Shown piece by piece: positions 1-9,141 of a stretch of 64,000 nucleotides of DNA. This stretch comes from Burkholderiales bacterium 39-55-53 (GTDB taxonomy: Bacteria; Pseudomonadota; Gammaproteobacteria; Burkholderiales; Burkholderiaceae_C), in contig NCJK01000007.1 of assembly GCA_002282445.1 (NCBI GenBank), forward strand, positions 62,001-126,000, read 5' to 3'. The first letter of the stretch is position 1; each line of letters starts with the position of its first letter. The position numbers and the translations under genes are program-made. The notes beneath the pieces were generated by a model. That model was given only the letters and a program-made list of their open reading frames with translations, did not search any database and had not been told where the DNA came from.

Positions 1-131
1 ATGCCGCCGCTGGGCATGAGGGACGACAAGCGTGCTTGTGGTTTGCCTTCGGTGAGTTCCACCGTTTCTTCGCGGAAGCGCGCGAAGCCGTCGGTGTCGG
101 TGAAGAGGATGACTTTGTTGAATGTGCTCAT
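1..131 (-). CDS. Cupin-like hypothetical protein (5' part only)
   Basis: Only the first 43 codons lie in the window; the gene continues past the left edge. The protein starts MSTFNKVILFTDTDGFARFR and continues with ETVELTEGKPQ and LMPSGG. I recall similar starts on small cupin-fold proteins of Burkholderiales, but the cupin barrel itself is outside the window, so the assignment rests on the N terminus alone. It lies 34 bases downstream of the acyl-CoA synthetase gene on the same strand. No Shine-Dalgarno is visible; a TACAGT box (minus strand, 139-144) sits seven bases before the ATG, so it may have its own promoter and a nearly leaderless mRNA. Function unknown. Confidence 0.6.
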   Translation of the reverse strand, partial: MSTFNKVILFTDTDGFARFREETVELTEGKPQARLSSLMPSGG

Positions 132-165
132 AGACGCGACTGTAGCAAGAGATTCAGCCGATGCT

Positions 166-2043
166 TCATGCACTTTCAGAATACATTTTTTGGATCAAGT
201 CTGAGTATTTCTCAATGACCAGTTTTCTCTTGAGCTTCATGGTCGGCGTGACTTCTTCGTCCTCTGGGCTTAGTTTTTTACTCAACAAAAAGAACTTTTT
301 GATTTGCTCAACACGCGCAAACTTTTGATTCACTTGATCGACTTCAGATTGAATGAGTTCTGTGATTTCTGCGGCTTGCGTCAGGCTCTCGTAGTTGGTA
401 AAGCCAATGTCGTGAGACTGTGCGTATTGCTCGACGTTGTCATGGTCCACCATGATGATGGCCGTGAGATAAGGCAGGCGGTCGCCCACAATGACGGCAT
501 CCGTGATGTAGGGTGAAGCTTTCAACTCGTTTTCAAGCTCACTGGGCGTGATGTTCTTTCCGCCTGCCGTGATGATGATGTCTTTCATCCGGTCTGTGAT
601 GGAGAAGAAGCCTTGCGCATCCATGGTCCCCACGTCACCTGTGTGCATCCAACCCTCAGAATCGAAGACCTCCTTGGTTTTTTCAGGCAGGTTGAGGTAG
701 CCTGAAAAAATATTTGGCCCTCGGATCAGGATTTCACCAGTCTCAGGATCTAGCTTCATTTCGTTATGCGGTGAAGGCACGCCGATAGAGCCAATTTTGA
801 TAAAGCCAGGGTAGTTGGCGCACGATCCGCCACATGTTTCGGTCATGCCCCAAATTTCAAACATGGGCACGCCAAGTGCAAAGAACCAGCGCAGGATTTT
901 TGGCGAAATAGGTGCTGCGCCGCTCAGTAAAAAGCGCGCCTTGTCAATGCCAAGCGATTTTCGGACATTGGCGAGTACAAGCCACTGCGCCACACGATAG
1001 GCCAGACGTTGGTGAAGTGCAATCGGGCGTCCATCCAGAAACTGGTCTGCGATATTTGTCCCAAGTTCAATGGCCCAGTGAAACATGAGCTGCTCGAACT
1101 TTGTCGATTCTTTCAGCGACAAATACACACCCGACTGAAACTTTTCCCACACGCGAGGAACAGCCAAAATGATGGTGGGTGAAATTTCGCGAATATTCTC
1201 TGGGACAGTTTCAGGGTTTTCAACAAAGTTAATCTTTGTTCCTGTGTACATACAGACGAAGGCGCCGCCCACGCGCTCGGCAATATGGCACAGCGGTAAA
1301 AAGCACATGCGCTCATCTTGTGGTGTTTGCGCGATGATTTGTGTGTGTCCACGAATGGCGTACACCAAGCCCGCATGATGGTGCATGGCGCCTTTTGGCT
1401 TGCCAGTCGTGCCAGATGTGTAGACCAAAATTGCCAAGTGCTCTGGCGATGATGCTTCTCTGAGGGTGTCTAGGCGATGGGGGTCGAGTGCCATTGCTTT
1501 TGCACCCAGTTGACGCAATGCTTCAAGCGACAAAACTTGTGGGTGTTCAAAATGGCGCAGGCCTTTGTTATCCAACACGATGATTTTGATCAGGTGCGGG
1601 AGGTCGGGCAAGACTTCGAGTACTTTGTCGAGTTGCTCTTCGTCTTCAACAAACAAGAAGCGACTTTCGCTATCGCTCAGGATGTAGTGCACCTGTGATG
1701 CAGCGTCCGTTGGGTAAATACCGGCTGAAGTGCCGCCCAAACTGAGGATGGCTAAATCAGCCCAAAGCCATTCAGCCCGTGTGTTGGCCAAAATCGAAAC
1801 GCGATCTTGAACTTGCATGCCAAGGGCATGCAAACCCATGGCTATTTCTTTGACGATTTCACCCGTTTCATGCCATGTCCACGCGTGCCAAATGCCCAAC
1901 TCTTTTTGGCGCAACCACACATCGTTTTTTCGTGCCGCGACCGCGTTCCAAAACAGGGCCTGAACTGTGTCGCCTGCCAAGGGCGGAGCCGTGTGTTTTT
2001 CTGCGCGAGCAAATTCAGCGTCAATTTGCCAGAGGTAACGCAT
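166..2043 (-). CDS. Long-chain acyl-CoA synthetase (AMP-forming)
   Basis: A 625-residue member of the ANL adenylating family that activates a carboxylic acid with ATP and joins it to coenzyme A. The phosphate-binding loop YTSGTTGKPKG is near residue 208, the GMTETCG adenine-site motif is near 400, and the hinge region with SGYLNLPEKT and GWMHTGD lies near 480. The length fits the large FAA1/long-chain subgroup. The ATG at 2043 is chosen over the TTG just before it because gggagag stands seven bases upstream. It follows livF on the same strand after 58 bases, so it is probably in the liv operon. That placement suggests the importer brings in the acid it activates (inference); the true substrate, fatty or aromatic, cannot be read from the sequence. 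Confidence 0.88.
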   Translation of the reverse strand: MRYLWQIDAEFARAEKHTAPPLAGDTVQALFWNAVAARKNDVWLRQKELGIWHAWTWHETGEIVKEIAMGLHALGMQVQDRVSILANTRAEWLWADLAILSLGGTSAGIYPTDAASQVHYILSDSESRFLFVEDEEQLDKVLEVLPDLPHLIKIIVLDNKGLRHFEHPQVLSLEALRQLGAKAMALDPHRLDTLREASSPEHLAILVYTSGTTGKPKGAMHHHAGLVYAIRGHTQIIAQTPQDERMCFLPLCHIAERVGGAFVCMYTGTKINFVENPETVPENIREISPTIILAVPRVWEKFQSGVYLSLKESTKFEQLMFHWAIELGTNIADQFLDGRPIALHQRLAYRVAQWLVLANVRKSLGIDKARFLLSGAAPISPKILRWFFALGVPMFEIWGMTETCGGSCANYPGFIKIGSIGVPSPHNEMKLDPETGEILIRGPNIFSGYLNLPEKTKEVFDSEGWMHTGDVGTMDAQGFFSITDRMKDIIITAGGKNITPSELENELKASPYITDAVIVGDRLPYLTAIIMVDHDNVEQYAQSHDIGFTNYESLTQAAEITELIQSEVDQVNQKFARVEQIKKFFLLSKKLSPEDEEVTPTMKLKRKLVIEKYSDLIQKMYSESA

Positions 2044-2101
2044 CAAAGCTCTCCCGTTTCAGATAAGTCGTGAATAGGTGGTTCATAGAGTTAAACAAAA
2101 A

Positions 2102-2905
2102 TCAGCGCCAAGTTTTCTTCTTTTTCCATCGGCGTTCCGTGCGAACGCCTTCTTGCTTGATGCCGAGGTAAAACTCTTGGATGTCATCTTTTTCCATCAA
2201 GCGCGCGCAAGTGTCTTGCATCACGATCCGGCCGTTTTCCATGATGTATCCGAAGTCTGCGGTTTGGAGTGCAATCCGAGCATTCTGTTCAACCAAGAGG
2301 ATCGACCTGCCGCTGTCTCGATTGATCATTCGAATGATGTCGAAAATTTCTTTGGTCAATTTAGGACTTAAGCCAAGACTGGGCTCGTCCATCAAAATCA
2401 TTTGTGGGTTTGCCAGCAAGGCTCTCGCAATCGCCAACATTTGTTGCTGACCGCCCGACAGTAGGCCCGCAGGTTGGGTTTCGCGCTCTTTCAAAATGGG
2501 GAAATACCGATAAGCCTGCTCTAAATCGCGTTCGACGCCATCACGATCGCTCCTGGTGTAAGCGCCCATCATCAGGTTTTCATAGACCGTGAGCAACGGG
2601 AACACTTCGCGTCCCTCGGGCACATGGCTGAGCCCTTTTTTGACAAGGTCTGAAGACTCCACGCCAGTGATGTCTTCATTGGCAAATTCGACCGTGCCTC
2701 TGACTGGATCCAAAATGCCAGAGATGGTTTTCAACAAGGTCGTTTTGCCAGCGCCGTTTGAGCCGAGCAGTGTGACGATTTGGCCTTTCTTAACTTCGAG
2801 GCTCACCCCGCGAATGGCTTTGATGGGGCCGTAGGCGCTCTCGATATTGGTCAGTTTCAGAAGTGCCGATCCTGCGTCTGAAGGGGGCGTTGGCATATCA
2901 GTCAT
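2102..2905 (-). CDS. livF: Branched-chain-type ABC transporter ATPase LivF
   Basis: The second ATP-binding subunit of a HAAT-family importer, acting at the cytoplasmic face of the inner membrane. Walker A is LLGSNGAGKTTLL, the signature is LSGGQQQ, and Walker B is ILMDEPSLGLSP. The basic tail ERRWKKKKTWR is typical of LivF homologues linked to acyl-CoA ligases in this order. I place the start at the ATG at 2905, which overlaps the livG stop by eight bases and has gagga five bases upstream inside livG; longer in-frame starts would run further into livG. Translational coupling with livG is likely. The substrate is unknown; the liv name reflects family, not proven leucine transport. Confidence 0.9.
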   Translation of the reverse strand: MTDMPTPPSDAGSALLKLTNIESAYGPIKAIRGVSLEVKKGQIVTLLGSNGAGKTTLLKTISGILDPVRGTVEFANEDITGVESSDLVKKGLSHVPEGREVFPLLTVYENLMMGAYTRSDRDGVERDLEQAYRYFPILKERETQPAGLLSGGQQQMLAIARALLANPQMILMDEPSLGLSPKLTKEIFDIIRMINRDSGRSILLVEQNARIALQTADFGYIMENGRIVMQDTCARLMEKDDIQEFYLGIKQEGVRTERRWKKKKTWR

Positions 2906-3683
2906 GTCCATCCTCATCTTCTGCACCAATGTATGCCTTGATCACTTCAGGGTGACTTTGAACCTCAGCCGATGTGCCAATCGCGATGACTTGCCCTTGG
3001 TTCATGGCAACCACACGGTTGGAAACGCGAGACACCAAAGACATGTCGTGCTCGACCATGACAACGGTGATGCCTAAGTCATTCACCAAGTCCTTGATCC
3101 AAAACGCCATCTCTTCGGTTTCTTCAGGGTTCAACCCAGACGATGGTTCATCAAGCAGCAACAGCTTTGGGTTCATGCTGAGCGCACGTCCCAACTCAAC
3201 TACTTTTCGGATGCCATACGGCAGACCAGAAACAAAGCTATCTCGGTATTTTTGCAAGCCAAGAAAGTCGATCACCTCTTCGATTCGCGCACGCGATGCA
3301 AGCTCTTCTTCACGGGTCGTTTTCAGGAACAAGAGATTGCTCAGCAAGCTTGTGCGACTCAAGCTGTGATGGCCAATGAGCAAGTTTTGCAAAACGGTCG
3401 CATGTTCAAACAATTCAATGTTTTGAAAGGTGCGCGCAATGCCCAGGTTTGCAATTTTGTGTGGGGGCGTTTCACCGAGATCAACCCCTTCAAAAAATAG
3501 CTGCCCGCTGCTTTGTGGATAGATGCGACTGATCACGTTGAATAACGTCGACTTGCCTGCGCCATTGGGCCCAATGATGGTGAGCACCTCGCCCTGAACA
3601 ACATCAAAGCTCACCTGGTCGACAGCCACCAAACCGCCGAAACGGCGGGTGATGTCTTTAACCTTTAACAATGTCTGCGTCAT
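2898..3683 (-). CDS. livG: Branched-chain-type ABC transporter ATPase LivG
   Basis: A 261-residue ATPase paired with LivF. Walker A is IIGPNGAGKSTLF and Walker B is LLLLDEPSSGLNP. The signature region reads LPYGIRKVVELGRAL in place of LSGGQ, the usual variant in LivG. It starts seven bases after livM ends and overlaps livF, so it sits in the middle of a tight operon livK-H-M-G-F. The C-terminal extension ending in AYIGAEDEDGHD is typical of BCA_ABC_TP_C regions. Confidence 0.92.
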   Translation of the reverse strand: MTQTLLKVKDITRRFGGLVAVDQVSFDVVQGEVLTIIGPNGAGKSTLFNVISRIYPQSSGQLFFEGVDLGETPPHKIANLGIARTFQNIELFEHATVLQNLLIGHHSLSRTSLLSNLLFLKTTREEELASRARIEEVIDFLGLQKYRDSFVSGLPYGIRKVVELGRALSMNPKLLLLDEPSSGLNPEETEEMAFWIKDLVNDLGITVVMVEHDMSLVSRVSNRVVAMNQGQVIAIGTSAEVQSHPEVIKAYIGAEDEDGHD

Positions 3684-3690
3684 AGATGGC

Positions 3691-4767
3691 TCACTTCAGA
3701 CGATCAGATTTTTGGAATGACTTTTGTCGCTTAAACATGCCATCGCGATAAAAGGGGAAGATTTGAAAGTAGGTTCGAACTTTGACCCAACGCCCATACA
3801 AGCCCATGGGTTCAAACAGAACAAAGCAAATGAGGATGACGCCGTAGATCACGTTTTGCAAACCGGCTGCGTTCGCCATGAATACCGGCAGCAGGTCCTT
3901 CAAGTTGGCAATCAGAGGCGGCATGATGATGATGAAAATTGCCCCAAAGAAAATGCCATGAATGCTGGCTAGGCCACCAATGATGACCATCAATACAAAA
4001 TCCAAAGACAAGAAAAGATTGAAGTTCTCGGGTGAGATAAATCTCAGGTAGTGCGCATACATCGCGCCACCTACCCCTGTAAATCCAGCGGAAATCATGA
4101 ACGCAATGATCTTGTAGCGGCCCACATGAATGCCCATGCTTTGAGCAGATATTTCGGAGTCGCGAATGGCAATGAAAGCTCGCCCCGTTGAGCTACGTAA
4201 TAAATTAATGGTCAACAAGGTTGCCACCACCACCACACCCAAGACCAGGTAGAAAAAAGAGCCTTGTGTGTTGAAAACCACCCCAAATATTTGCGCAGGT
4301 TTCACGGCCAAACCCGACGTGCCATTGGTAAACGACTCCCACTTGACGAACACTTCCTCCACAATGAGTCCAAGAGCCAGTGTGGCAACGCCTAGAAAGA
4401 TCCCCTTCACTCTCAGTGCAGGCAAGGCAATCAAGGCTCCAAGAATGACATTCACCAAAATAGACAAACTCAGCGCTGCAAAAAATGGCCAACCTTGATT
4501 GGTGAAGAAGGCTTGAACAAAAGCGCCCAATCCAAAAAAAGCAGCATGGCCAAAAGACAGCTGCCCTGTATAGCCGAGGAGAATCATCGTTCCGAACCCA
4601 ACCAAGGAGTAGATCAGGATGATGTTGATTTGCGCCATCCAGAATTCACTCACAAGGAAGGGGCAAAGCGCCAAGATCAACACCAAAACGCTGTACCAGA
4701 AGGCTTGACCCGTGTGTTTGACGATATTGATGTCTTGGTCGTAGCTTGTTTTGAAAATGAATCTCAT
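3691..4767 (-). CDS. livM: Branched-chain-type ABC transporter permease LivM
   Basis: A 358-residue inner-membrane permease with eight to ten hydrophobic segments. It carries the BPD_transp_2 family pattern, with GYTGQLSFGHAAFFGLGA near residue 65 and the cytoplasmic loop SEISAQSMGIHVGRYKIIAF near 205 that contacts the ATPases. The gene begins two bases after livH ends and livG begins seven bases after it. The tail FYRDGMFKRQKSFQKSDRLK is basic and probably cytoplasmic. It pairs with LivH to form the channel. Confidence 0.92.
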   Translation of the reverse strand: MRFIFKTSYDQDINIVKHTGQAFWYSVLVLILALCPFLVSEFWMAQINIILIYSLVGFGTMILLGYTGQLSFGHAAFFGLGAFVQAFFTNQGWPFFAALSLSILVNVILGALIALPALRVKGIFLGVATLALGLIVEEVFVKWESFTNGTSGLAVKPAQIFGVVFNTQGSFFYLVLGVVVVATLLTINLLRSSTGRAFIAIRDSEISAQSMGIHVGRYKIIAFMISAGFTGVGGAMYAHYLRFISPENFNLFLSLDFVLMVIIGGLASIHGIFFGAIFIIIMPPLIANLKDLLPVFMANAAGLQNVIYGVILICFVLFEPMGLYGRWVKVRTYFQIFPFYRDGMFKRQKSFQKSDRLK

Positions 4768-4769
4768 GC

Positions 4770-5648
4770 TCAGACTTTCTTGCGCGTGCGTTCACCCAGC
4801 AAGCCTTCTGGGTAGAGAAGCAAAACCAAAAGCATCACCACGTAAGCAGACACCTCTTTGAATCCTTCGGGCAAATAAAAGCCAGAAAATGCTTCAACCA
4901 AGCCAATGATGATGCCGCCCAATATCGCACCGGGCAAACTGGTAAAGCCGCCCACCACAGCAGCGGGTAAAGCTTTGAGACCGATGAATCCCATGTTGAC
5001 GTGGATGAATGTGATGGGGGCAAGCAAAATGCCCGCAAGGCATGCAAGAGCTGCGGCCATACTCCAGACCAAGCCGTTGATGCGTTTGACTGGTATGCCC
5101 ATGTAATGCGCGGCCAATTGATTTTGCGAAGTTGCTCGCATCGCGATGCCAACTTTGCTGAAACGAAACATCACATATAAAAACAGACTGACAAGCAGCG
5201 TTGCGCCAATGACAATCAGGTGGTCATAGGAAATGACAGCGCCTCCGACGTCAAGGACTTTGCCCGCATACGGAACTTCTAAGGTGTGCGTTTCAGTTCC
5301 GATTTCTGGAGCCATGGCGATTAAACCCCGGGCAACATACCCTAGCCCAAGCGTGATCAAGACAATCGCTAAAGAGGTTTGGCCCAGAACGGGGCGTATG
5401 ACCATGCGCTCCAACATCAGACCTATCAATGCCAGCGCTATGACTGCGGTCAGAACCGCGAATCCATAGGAAAAACCAAGAAACTTTGTCAACAGCAGAG
5501 CGCCAAATGCGCCCACCATCATGAGCTCTCCTTGCGCAAAGCTGATTGTTTCAGTCGCTTTGTAAATCAGCACAAAGCCTAGAGCGATAAGACCGTAAAT
5601 ACAGCCCTGAGAAATGCCACCAAAAACCAGTTGCAACATGGCGCTCAT
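4770..5648 (-). CDS. livH: Branched-chain-type ABC transporter permease LivH
   Basis: A 292-residue permease with about eight membrane segments. Family marks include the N-terminal GGISQGCIYGLIALGFVLIY and ETISFAQGELMMVGAF, and the coupling loop ATSQNQLAAHYMGIPVKRI near residue 170. The start codon at 5648 has no clear Shine-Dalgarno: the 15 bases before it are A/T-rich. A strong hairpin lies between livK and livH, so the permease genes are probably made in smaller amount than the binding protein. Confidence 0.92.
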   Translation of the reverse strand: MSAMLQLVFGGISQGCIYGLIALGFVLIYKATETISFAQGELMMVGAFGALLLTKFLGFSYGFAVLTAVIALALIGLMLERMVIRPVLGQTSLAIVLITLGLGYVARGLIAMAPEIGTETHTLEVPYAGKVLDVGGAVISYDHLIVIGATLLVSLFLYVMFRFSKVGIAMRATSQNQLAAHYMGIPVKRINGLVWSMAAALACLAGILLAPITFIHVNMGFIGLKALPAAVVGGFTSLPGAILGGIIIGLVEAFSGFYLPEGFKEVSAYVVMLLVLLLYPEGLLGERTRKKV

Positions 5649-5673
5649 TCATAAAAATAAAACGTAGCTTTAG

Positions 5674-5700
5674 CTAGGAGCCCTCATAGAGGGCTCCTAG
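5674..5700 (-). terminator. Strong hairpin between livK and livH
   Basis: A perfect 12-base inverted repeat (CTAGGAGCCCTC / GAGGGCTCCTAG) with an ATA loop, 20 bases after the livK stop and 25 bases before livH. In the direction of transcription (minus) it is not followed at once by a T run; a T-rich stretch comes about 12 bases later. This suits a 3' stabiliser or partial attenuator that keeps binding-protein mRNA in excess, rather than a full terminator (inference from position). Confidence 0.65.
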
Positions 5701-5720
5701 CCAACCAAGGTAGCGGTGAA

Positions 5721-6881
5721 TTACTTCACTTCAACCCAGCGGCCATTTTGGATTTGTGCAAGTGCAGAGAAGCTAGAGCCGAGATGGTTCTTGTCTGAGA
5801 ATTGAACCGTCGGCACGCCCAAGTTATTGGTTTGTGGGCCCATCGTTTCAAGTGCTTTCACCAACGTCTCGGTTGTCAAATTAGCGCCGGCTTTGTCCAT
5901 GCCTCTGCTGAGCAACTCGATGATCCAATACCCGTAGAGTGAAAACAGTTGCGGGTCCGAACCGTATTTGGTCTTGTAGTTGGCAGCCCAAGTGCGGACG
6001 TTTTCATTGCTTGAGTCAGCATAAGGAATGCCTGCCGAATACACAGCATAGAAACCGTTCACAGCCTCTTTGCCCAACATAGGGACGAGCTCTGTGTAGG
6101 CGCCAATCGAACCCATGAATGTTGGGTTGAAACCCGTTTTACGTGCTTCAGCAATAGCGCCGGGTGTTTCGCGAATCAATGTACCCATACCGACGAAGTC
6201 GCAATTGGCGTTCTTGAGCTTCACGATCTGTGAGGAAAAGTCAGTTGCGCCGCGCTTGTACGTCGTTGTCTCACTGATGGGCACATTGATGGACTTGAGT
6301 CCGTCAGTCACGCCACGCGCGACCTCCAAACCAAACTCGTCGTCTTGATGCAAGATGCAGGCCTTTTTGGCATTGACTTTCTTGAAGAGCACGGGCGCAT
6401 GCTCTTTCATCGAGCCATAGTAGTCATCCAAAATTGCAAACTTCAATTTGTTGACTGGCTCAAACATGTCGCGCGCCCCTGTGAGCGGCGCAAAGTTCAT
6501 CACGTTCTTTTCAAATTGTACGGGCATGGCGGCGTTATTGACGACAGTGCCAATCGTGCCTGCGACCACAAACACCTTGTCTTGGTTGACGAGCTTTTGC
6601 GCAACTTGAACGGCTTTGGTTGGGTTGTAGGCAGAGTCTTCAACGATCACTTTCAGCTTGCGACCGTTGATGCCGCCTTTGGCGTTAATTTCGTCGGCGC
6701 GCATTTGCATGCCTGCTGCGGCCATTTTGCTAAAGCCCGCCAATGGGCCTGACAAATCTTGAATGCTGCCAATCAAAATCTCGTTGGCGCTAACGCCTTG
6801 ACTTTGGGCATGGGCAGAAAGACTCGCGCCCCCTAACAACACTGAAACAGCAGTCACAATAAAACCGTTTTTAATTCGCAT
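5721..6881 (-). CDS. livK: ABC transporter periplasmic binding protein (LivK type)
   Basis: A 386-residue exported solute-binding protein, first gene of the operon. The signal peptide is MRIKNGFIVTAVSVLLGGAS plus LSAHA, cut near residue 26. The mature protein shows Peripla_BP_6 features: ILIGSIQDLSGPLAGFSKMA at the start and NAKGGINGRKLKVIVEDSAY near residue 70. Binding proteins of this subclass next to an acyl-CoA ligase often take aromatic or other carboxylates rather than amino acids (family knowledge; not provable here). An aaggat Shine-Dalgarno stands six bases before the ATG. Confidence 0.88.
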   Translation of the reverse strand: MRIKNGFIVTAVSVLLGGASLSAHAQSQGVSANEILIGSIQDLSGPLAGFSKMAAAGMQMRADEINAKGGINGRKLKVIVEDSAYNPTKAVQVAQKLVNQDKVFVVAGTIGTVVNNAAMPVQFEKNVMNFAPLTGARDMFEPVNKLKFAILDDYYGSMKEHAPVLFKKVNAKKACILHQDDEFGLEVARGVTDGLKSINVPISETTTYKRGATDFSSQIVKLKNANCDFVGMGTLIRETPGAIAEARKTGFNPTFMGSIGAYTELVPMLGKEAVNGFYAVYSAGIPYADSSNENVRTWAANYKTKYGSDPQLFSLYGYWIIELLSRGMDKAGANLTTETLVKALETMGPQTNNLGVPTVQFSDKNHLGSSFSALAQIQNGRWVEVK

Positions 6882-6905
6882 CGTCGCATCCTTAAAGTGG
6901 TAGGC

Positions 6906-6970
6906 GGAGAACCATATCTCCTACGTGTGGACTATAGGGAGAAGTGTTCGTCGTGAGTCATGAATACGAC
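6906..6970. promoter_or_regulatory. Inverted repeats upstream of livK
   Basis: Two short inverted repeats lie between the divergent livK and SDR genes: GGAGA-N6-TCTCC at 6906-6921 and GTCGT-N11-ACGAC at 6950-6970. The second has the size and spacing of a binding site for a dimeric regulator such as TetR or LysR. No regulator gene adjoins the operon in this window. This is a candidate only. Confidence 0.3.
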
Positions 6971-7077
6971 TAGGACTTACACCTACCGAAGTGACAAATT
7001 GACCCAGACGTCAGTGGGGTTAAGTGGTTGTGTCAATGACGTGCTGACAATCACATTTGTAAAAAAGGAAAACGTAC

Positions 7078-7827
7078 ATGAGTCAAATAGCAATCGTCAC
7101 AGGAGCCAGTTCTGGCATTGGCAAAGCATGCGCGTTGGCGTTGTTGGCCGAAGGTTGGAAAGTGGTGTTGGTGGGGCGTCGTGCGGATGCGCTGCAAGCT
7201 GCCGTGCAAGCGGCGGGCGTGAATGCAGGCAACGCTTTGGCCGTGCCTTGCGACGTGAGCAACGAGGACGACGTGGCCAAACTGTTTGAGCAGGTGCGCG
7301 TGAACTACGGCCGCTTGGATTTGCTGTTCAACAACGCAGGCATCTTTTTGCCCGCCACCATGCCCGGCGATTTGACGGGGGCTGACTGGCGTCGTTCGGT
7401 GGATGTGAATTTCAATGGCGCGTTTTATTGCCTCTCGCACGCGTTCAAGTTGATGAAAGATCAGAGCCCACAGGGCGGGCGCATCATCAACAACGGGTCG
7501 ATTTCAGCGCATGCGCCGCGCCCCGGCTCGATTGCCTATACGGCCACCAAGCACGCCATCACGGGCATGACCAAAGCGGCCGCGCTCGATGGCCGTGCGT
7601 TTGACATTGCGGTGGGCCAGATTGACATTGGCAACGTCGCCAGCGACATGACCGAGAAGTTCGCCGCAGGCGCTTTGCAGGCTGATGGCAGCGTGAAGCC
7701 CGAAGCTCGCATGGACATGCAAGGCGTGGTCGACAGCTTCATGGCCATGGCGCGTTTACCGCTGAGCGCCAACGTGCTGTTCATGACAGTCATGGCCACC
7801 AAGATGCCGTTTGTGGGGCGCGGTTGA
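7078..7827 (+). CDS. SDR-family NAD(P)-dependent oxidoreductase
   Basis: A 249-residue short-chain dehydrogenase. The nucleotide-binding TGASSGIG is at residues 9-16, the NNAG motif near 87, the catalytic Ser in NNGSISAHAPRPGS near 143, and the YxxxK pair in YTATKHAI near 156. Substrate not predictable. aaaaaagga lies upstream of the ATG as a ribosome site. It is divergent from livK and runs into pgk with a 48-base gap that carries its own promoter-like sequence, so it is probably a separate unit. Confidence 0.88.
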   Translation: MSQIAIVTGASSGIGKACALALLAEGWKVVLVGRRADALQAAVQAAGVNAGNALAVPCDVSNEDDVAKLFEQVRVNYGRLDLLFNNAGIFLPATMPGDLTGADWRRSVDVNFNGAFYCLSHAFKLMKDQSPQGGRIINNGSISAHAPRPGSIAYTATKHAITGMTKAAALDGRAFDIAVGQIDIGNVASDMTEKFAAGALQADGSVKPEARMDMQGVVDSFMAMARLPLSANVLFMTVMATKMPFVGRG

Positions 7828-7836
7828 TTGAACTTT

Positions 7837-7860
7837 TAGAATAGTGATAGTTATTAACTT
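7837..7860 (+). promoter_or_regulatory. pgk: Possible pgk promoter region
   Basis: TAGAAT at 7837-7842 followed by TGATAG at 7845-7850 and a T/A-rich stretch. A similar pair, TAAAAT then TGATAG, precedes fba at 12415-12426. The pgk leader would be about 25-30 bases with no good Shine-Dalgarno. Confidence 0.35.
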
Positions 7861-7875
7861 TTTCTGCTTATATCC

Positions 7876-9069
7876 ATGAACGTCATTCGCTTCTCTGATT
7901 TGTGCGCCAACGGCTCAGCCAATGGCAAACGTGTTTTCATTCGTGCCGACCTGAACGTGCCGCAAGACGATGCAGGCAACATCACCGAAGACACTCGCGT
8001 GCGTGCCTCTGTGCCCGCGATCGAAATGGCGCTCAAGGCGGGCGCTGCAGTGATGGTCACGTCTCACTTGGGTCGACCTACCGAAGGTGAGTTCAAGCCT
8101 GAAGATTCATTGGCTCCCGTGGCCAAGCGCTTGGGCGAACTGTTGGGCCGCGATGTGCCGCTGGTCGCCAATTGGGTGGATGGCGTCAAGGTCGAACCAG
8201 GCCAAGTGGTGCTGCTCGAGAACTGCCGCGTGAACAAGGGCGAGAAAAAGAACAACGACGAATTGGCCCGCAAGCTGGGCGCGCTGTGCGACATTTTTGT
8301 TCACGATGCGTTCGGCACATCGCACCGCGCCGAGGGCACAACCTACGGTATCGCGCAATATGCGCCCGTGGCCTGTGCAGGCCCTTTGCTCGCTGCCGAG
8401 ATGGACGCCATCAGCAAAGCCTTGGCTGCGCCTAAGCGTCCACTCGCTGCTATCGTGGCGGGCAGCAAGGTGTCCACCAAGCTGACCATCCTCAAGAGCT
8501 TGGCCAACAACGTGGATCAGCTCATCGTGGGCGGCGGCATTGCCAACACCTTCATGCTGGCTGCAGGTTTGAAGATTGGCAAAAGCTTGGCCGAGCCTGA
8601 TTTGGTTGGCGAAGCCAAAGCGGTGATTGACATCATGAAAGCACGCGGTGCAGAAGTGCCAATCCCCACAGACGTGGTGACCGCCAAAACATTCGCTGCT
8701 GACGCCGTGGCCACCGTCAAGAAAGCCACCGATGTGGCCGACGACGACATGATTTTGGACATCGGTCCAGAGACGGCAGCCAAGTTGGCCGAGCAGCTGA
8801 TGAAAGCCGGCACGATCGTGTGGAACGGTCCTGTGGGCGTGTTTGAATTTGCAGCCTTCGAGAACGGCACAAAAACCATCGCACAGGCCATTGCCGAATC
8901 GAGCGCGTTCAGCATCGCAGGCGGCGGTGACACTTTGGCTGCCATTGCCAAGTACGGCATCGAAAAACAAGTGGGCTACATCTCCACAGGCGGCGGCGCT
9001 TTCTTGGAAGTGCTGGAAGGCAAGACCTTGCCTGCGTTTGAAATTTTGACCAAGCGCGCTGCGGGTTAA
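7876..9069 (+). CDS. pgk: Phosphoglycerate kinase
   Basis: A 397-residue glycolytic and Calvin-cycle enzyme that transfers phosphate between 1,3-bisphosphoglycerate and ADP. The N-terminal signature [13 protein letters not shown] is at about residue 19. The substrate site [10 protein letters not shown] is near 60, [20 protein letters not shown] near 208, and the nucleotide site GGGDTLAAI near 350. Full length for the family. It has its own terminator downstream and forms a glycolytic neighbourhood with pyk and fba, although two minus-strand genes separate it from pyk. Confidence 0.98.
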   Translation: MNVIRFSDLCANGSANGKRVFIRADLNVPQDDAGNITEDTRVRASVPAIEMALKAGAAVMVTSHLGRPTEGEFKPEDSLAPVAKRLGELLGRDVPLVANWVDGVKVEPGQVVLLENCRVNKGEKKNNDELARKLGALCDIFVHDAFGTSHRAEGTTYGIAQYAPVACAGPLLAAEMDAISKALAAPKRPLAAIVAGSKVSTKLTILKSLANNVDQLIVGGGIANTFMLAAGLKIGKSLAEPDLVGEAKAVIDIMKARGAEVPIPTDVVTAKTFAADAVATVKKATDVADDDMILDIGPETAAKLAEQLMKAGTIVWNGPVGVFEFAAFENGTKTIAQAIAESSAFSIAGGGDTLAAIAKYGIEKQVGYISTGGGAFLEVLEGKTLPAFEILTKRAAG

Positions 9070-9090
9070 TCACACCCATCTCTCAAAACA

Positions 9091-9125
9091 AAAGCCCCGC
9101 GGTCGTGATGACTGCGGGGCTTTTT
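9091..9125. terminator. Bidirectional terminator after pgk
   Basis: AAAGCCCCGC-N13/14-GCGGGGCTTTTT: a 10-base GC-rich stem with T5 on the plus side and, read from the minus side, TTTTGTTTTG. It lies 22 bases after the pgk stop and 17 before the end of the convergent 9142-9513 gene, so it can serve both. Confidence 0.92.
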
Positions 9126-9141
9126 GTTGGCTGTTTCAAAC

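Noticed and set aside
8107..8970. Long antisense open frame in pgk (and similar ones in pyk, fba, uvrA, fadD, leuS)
   Set aside because: They mirror the codon bias of the sense gene, are His/Val-rich and match no family.
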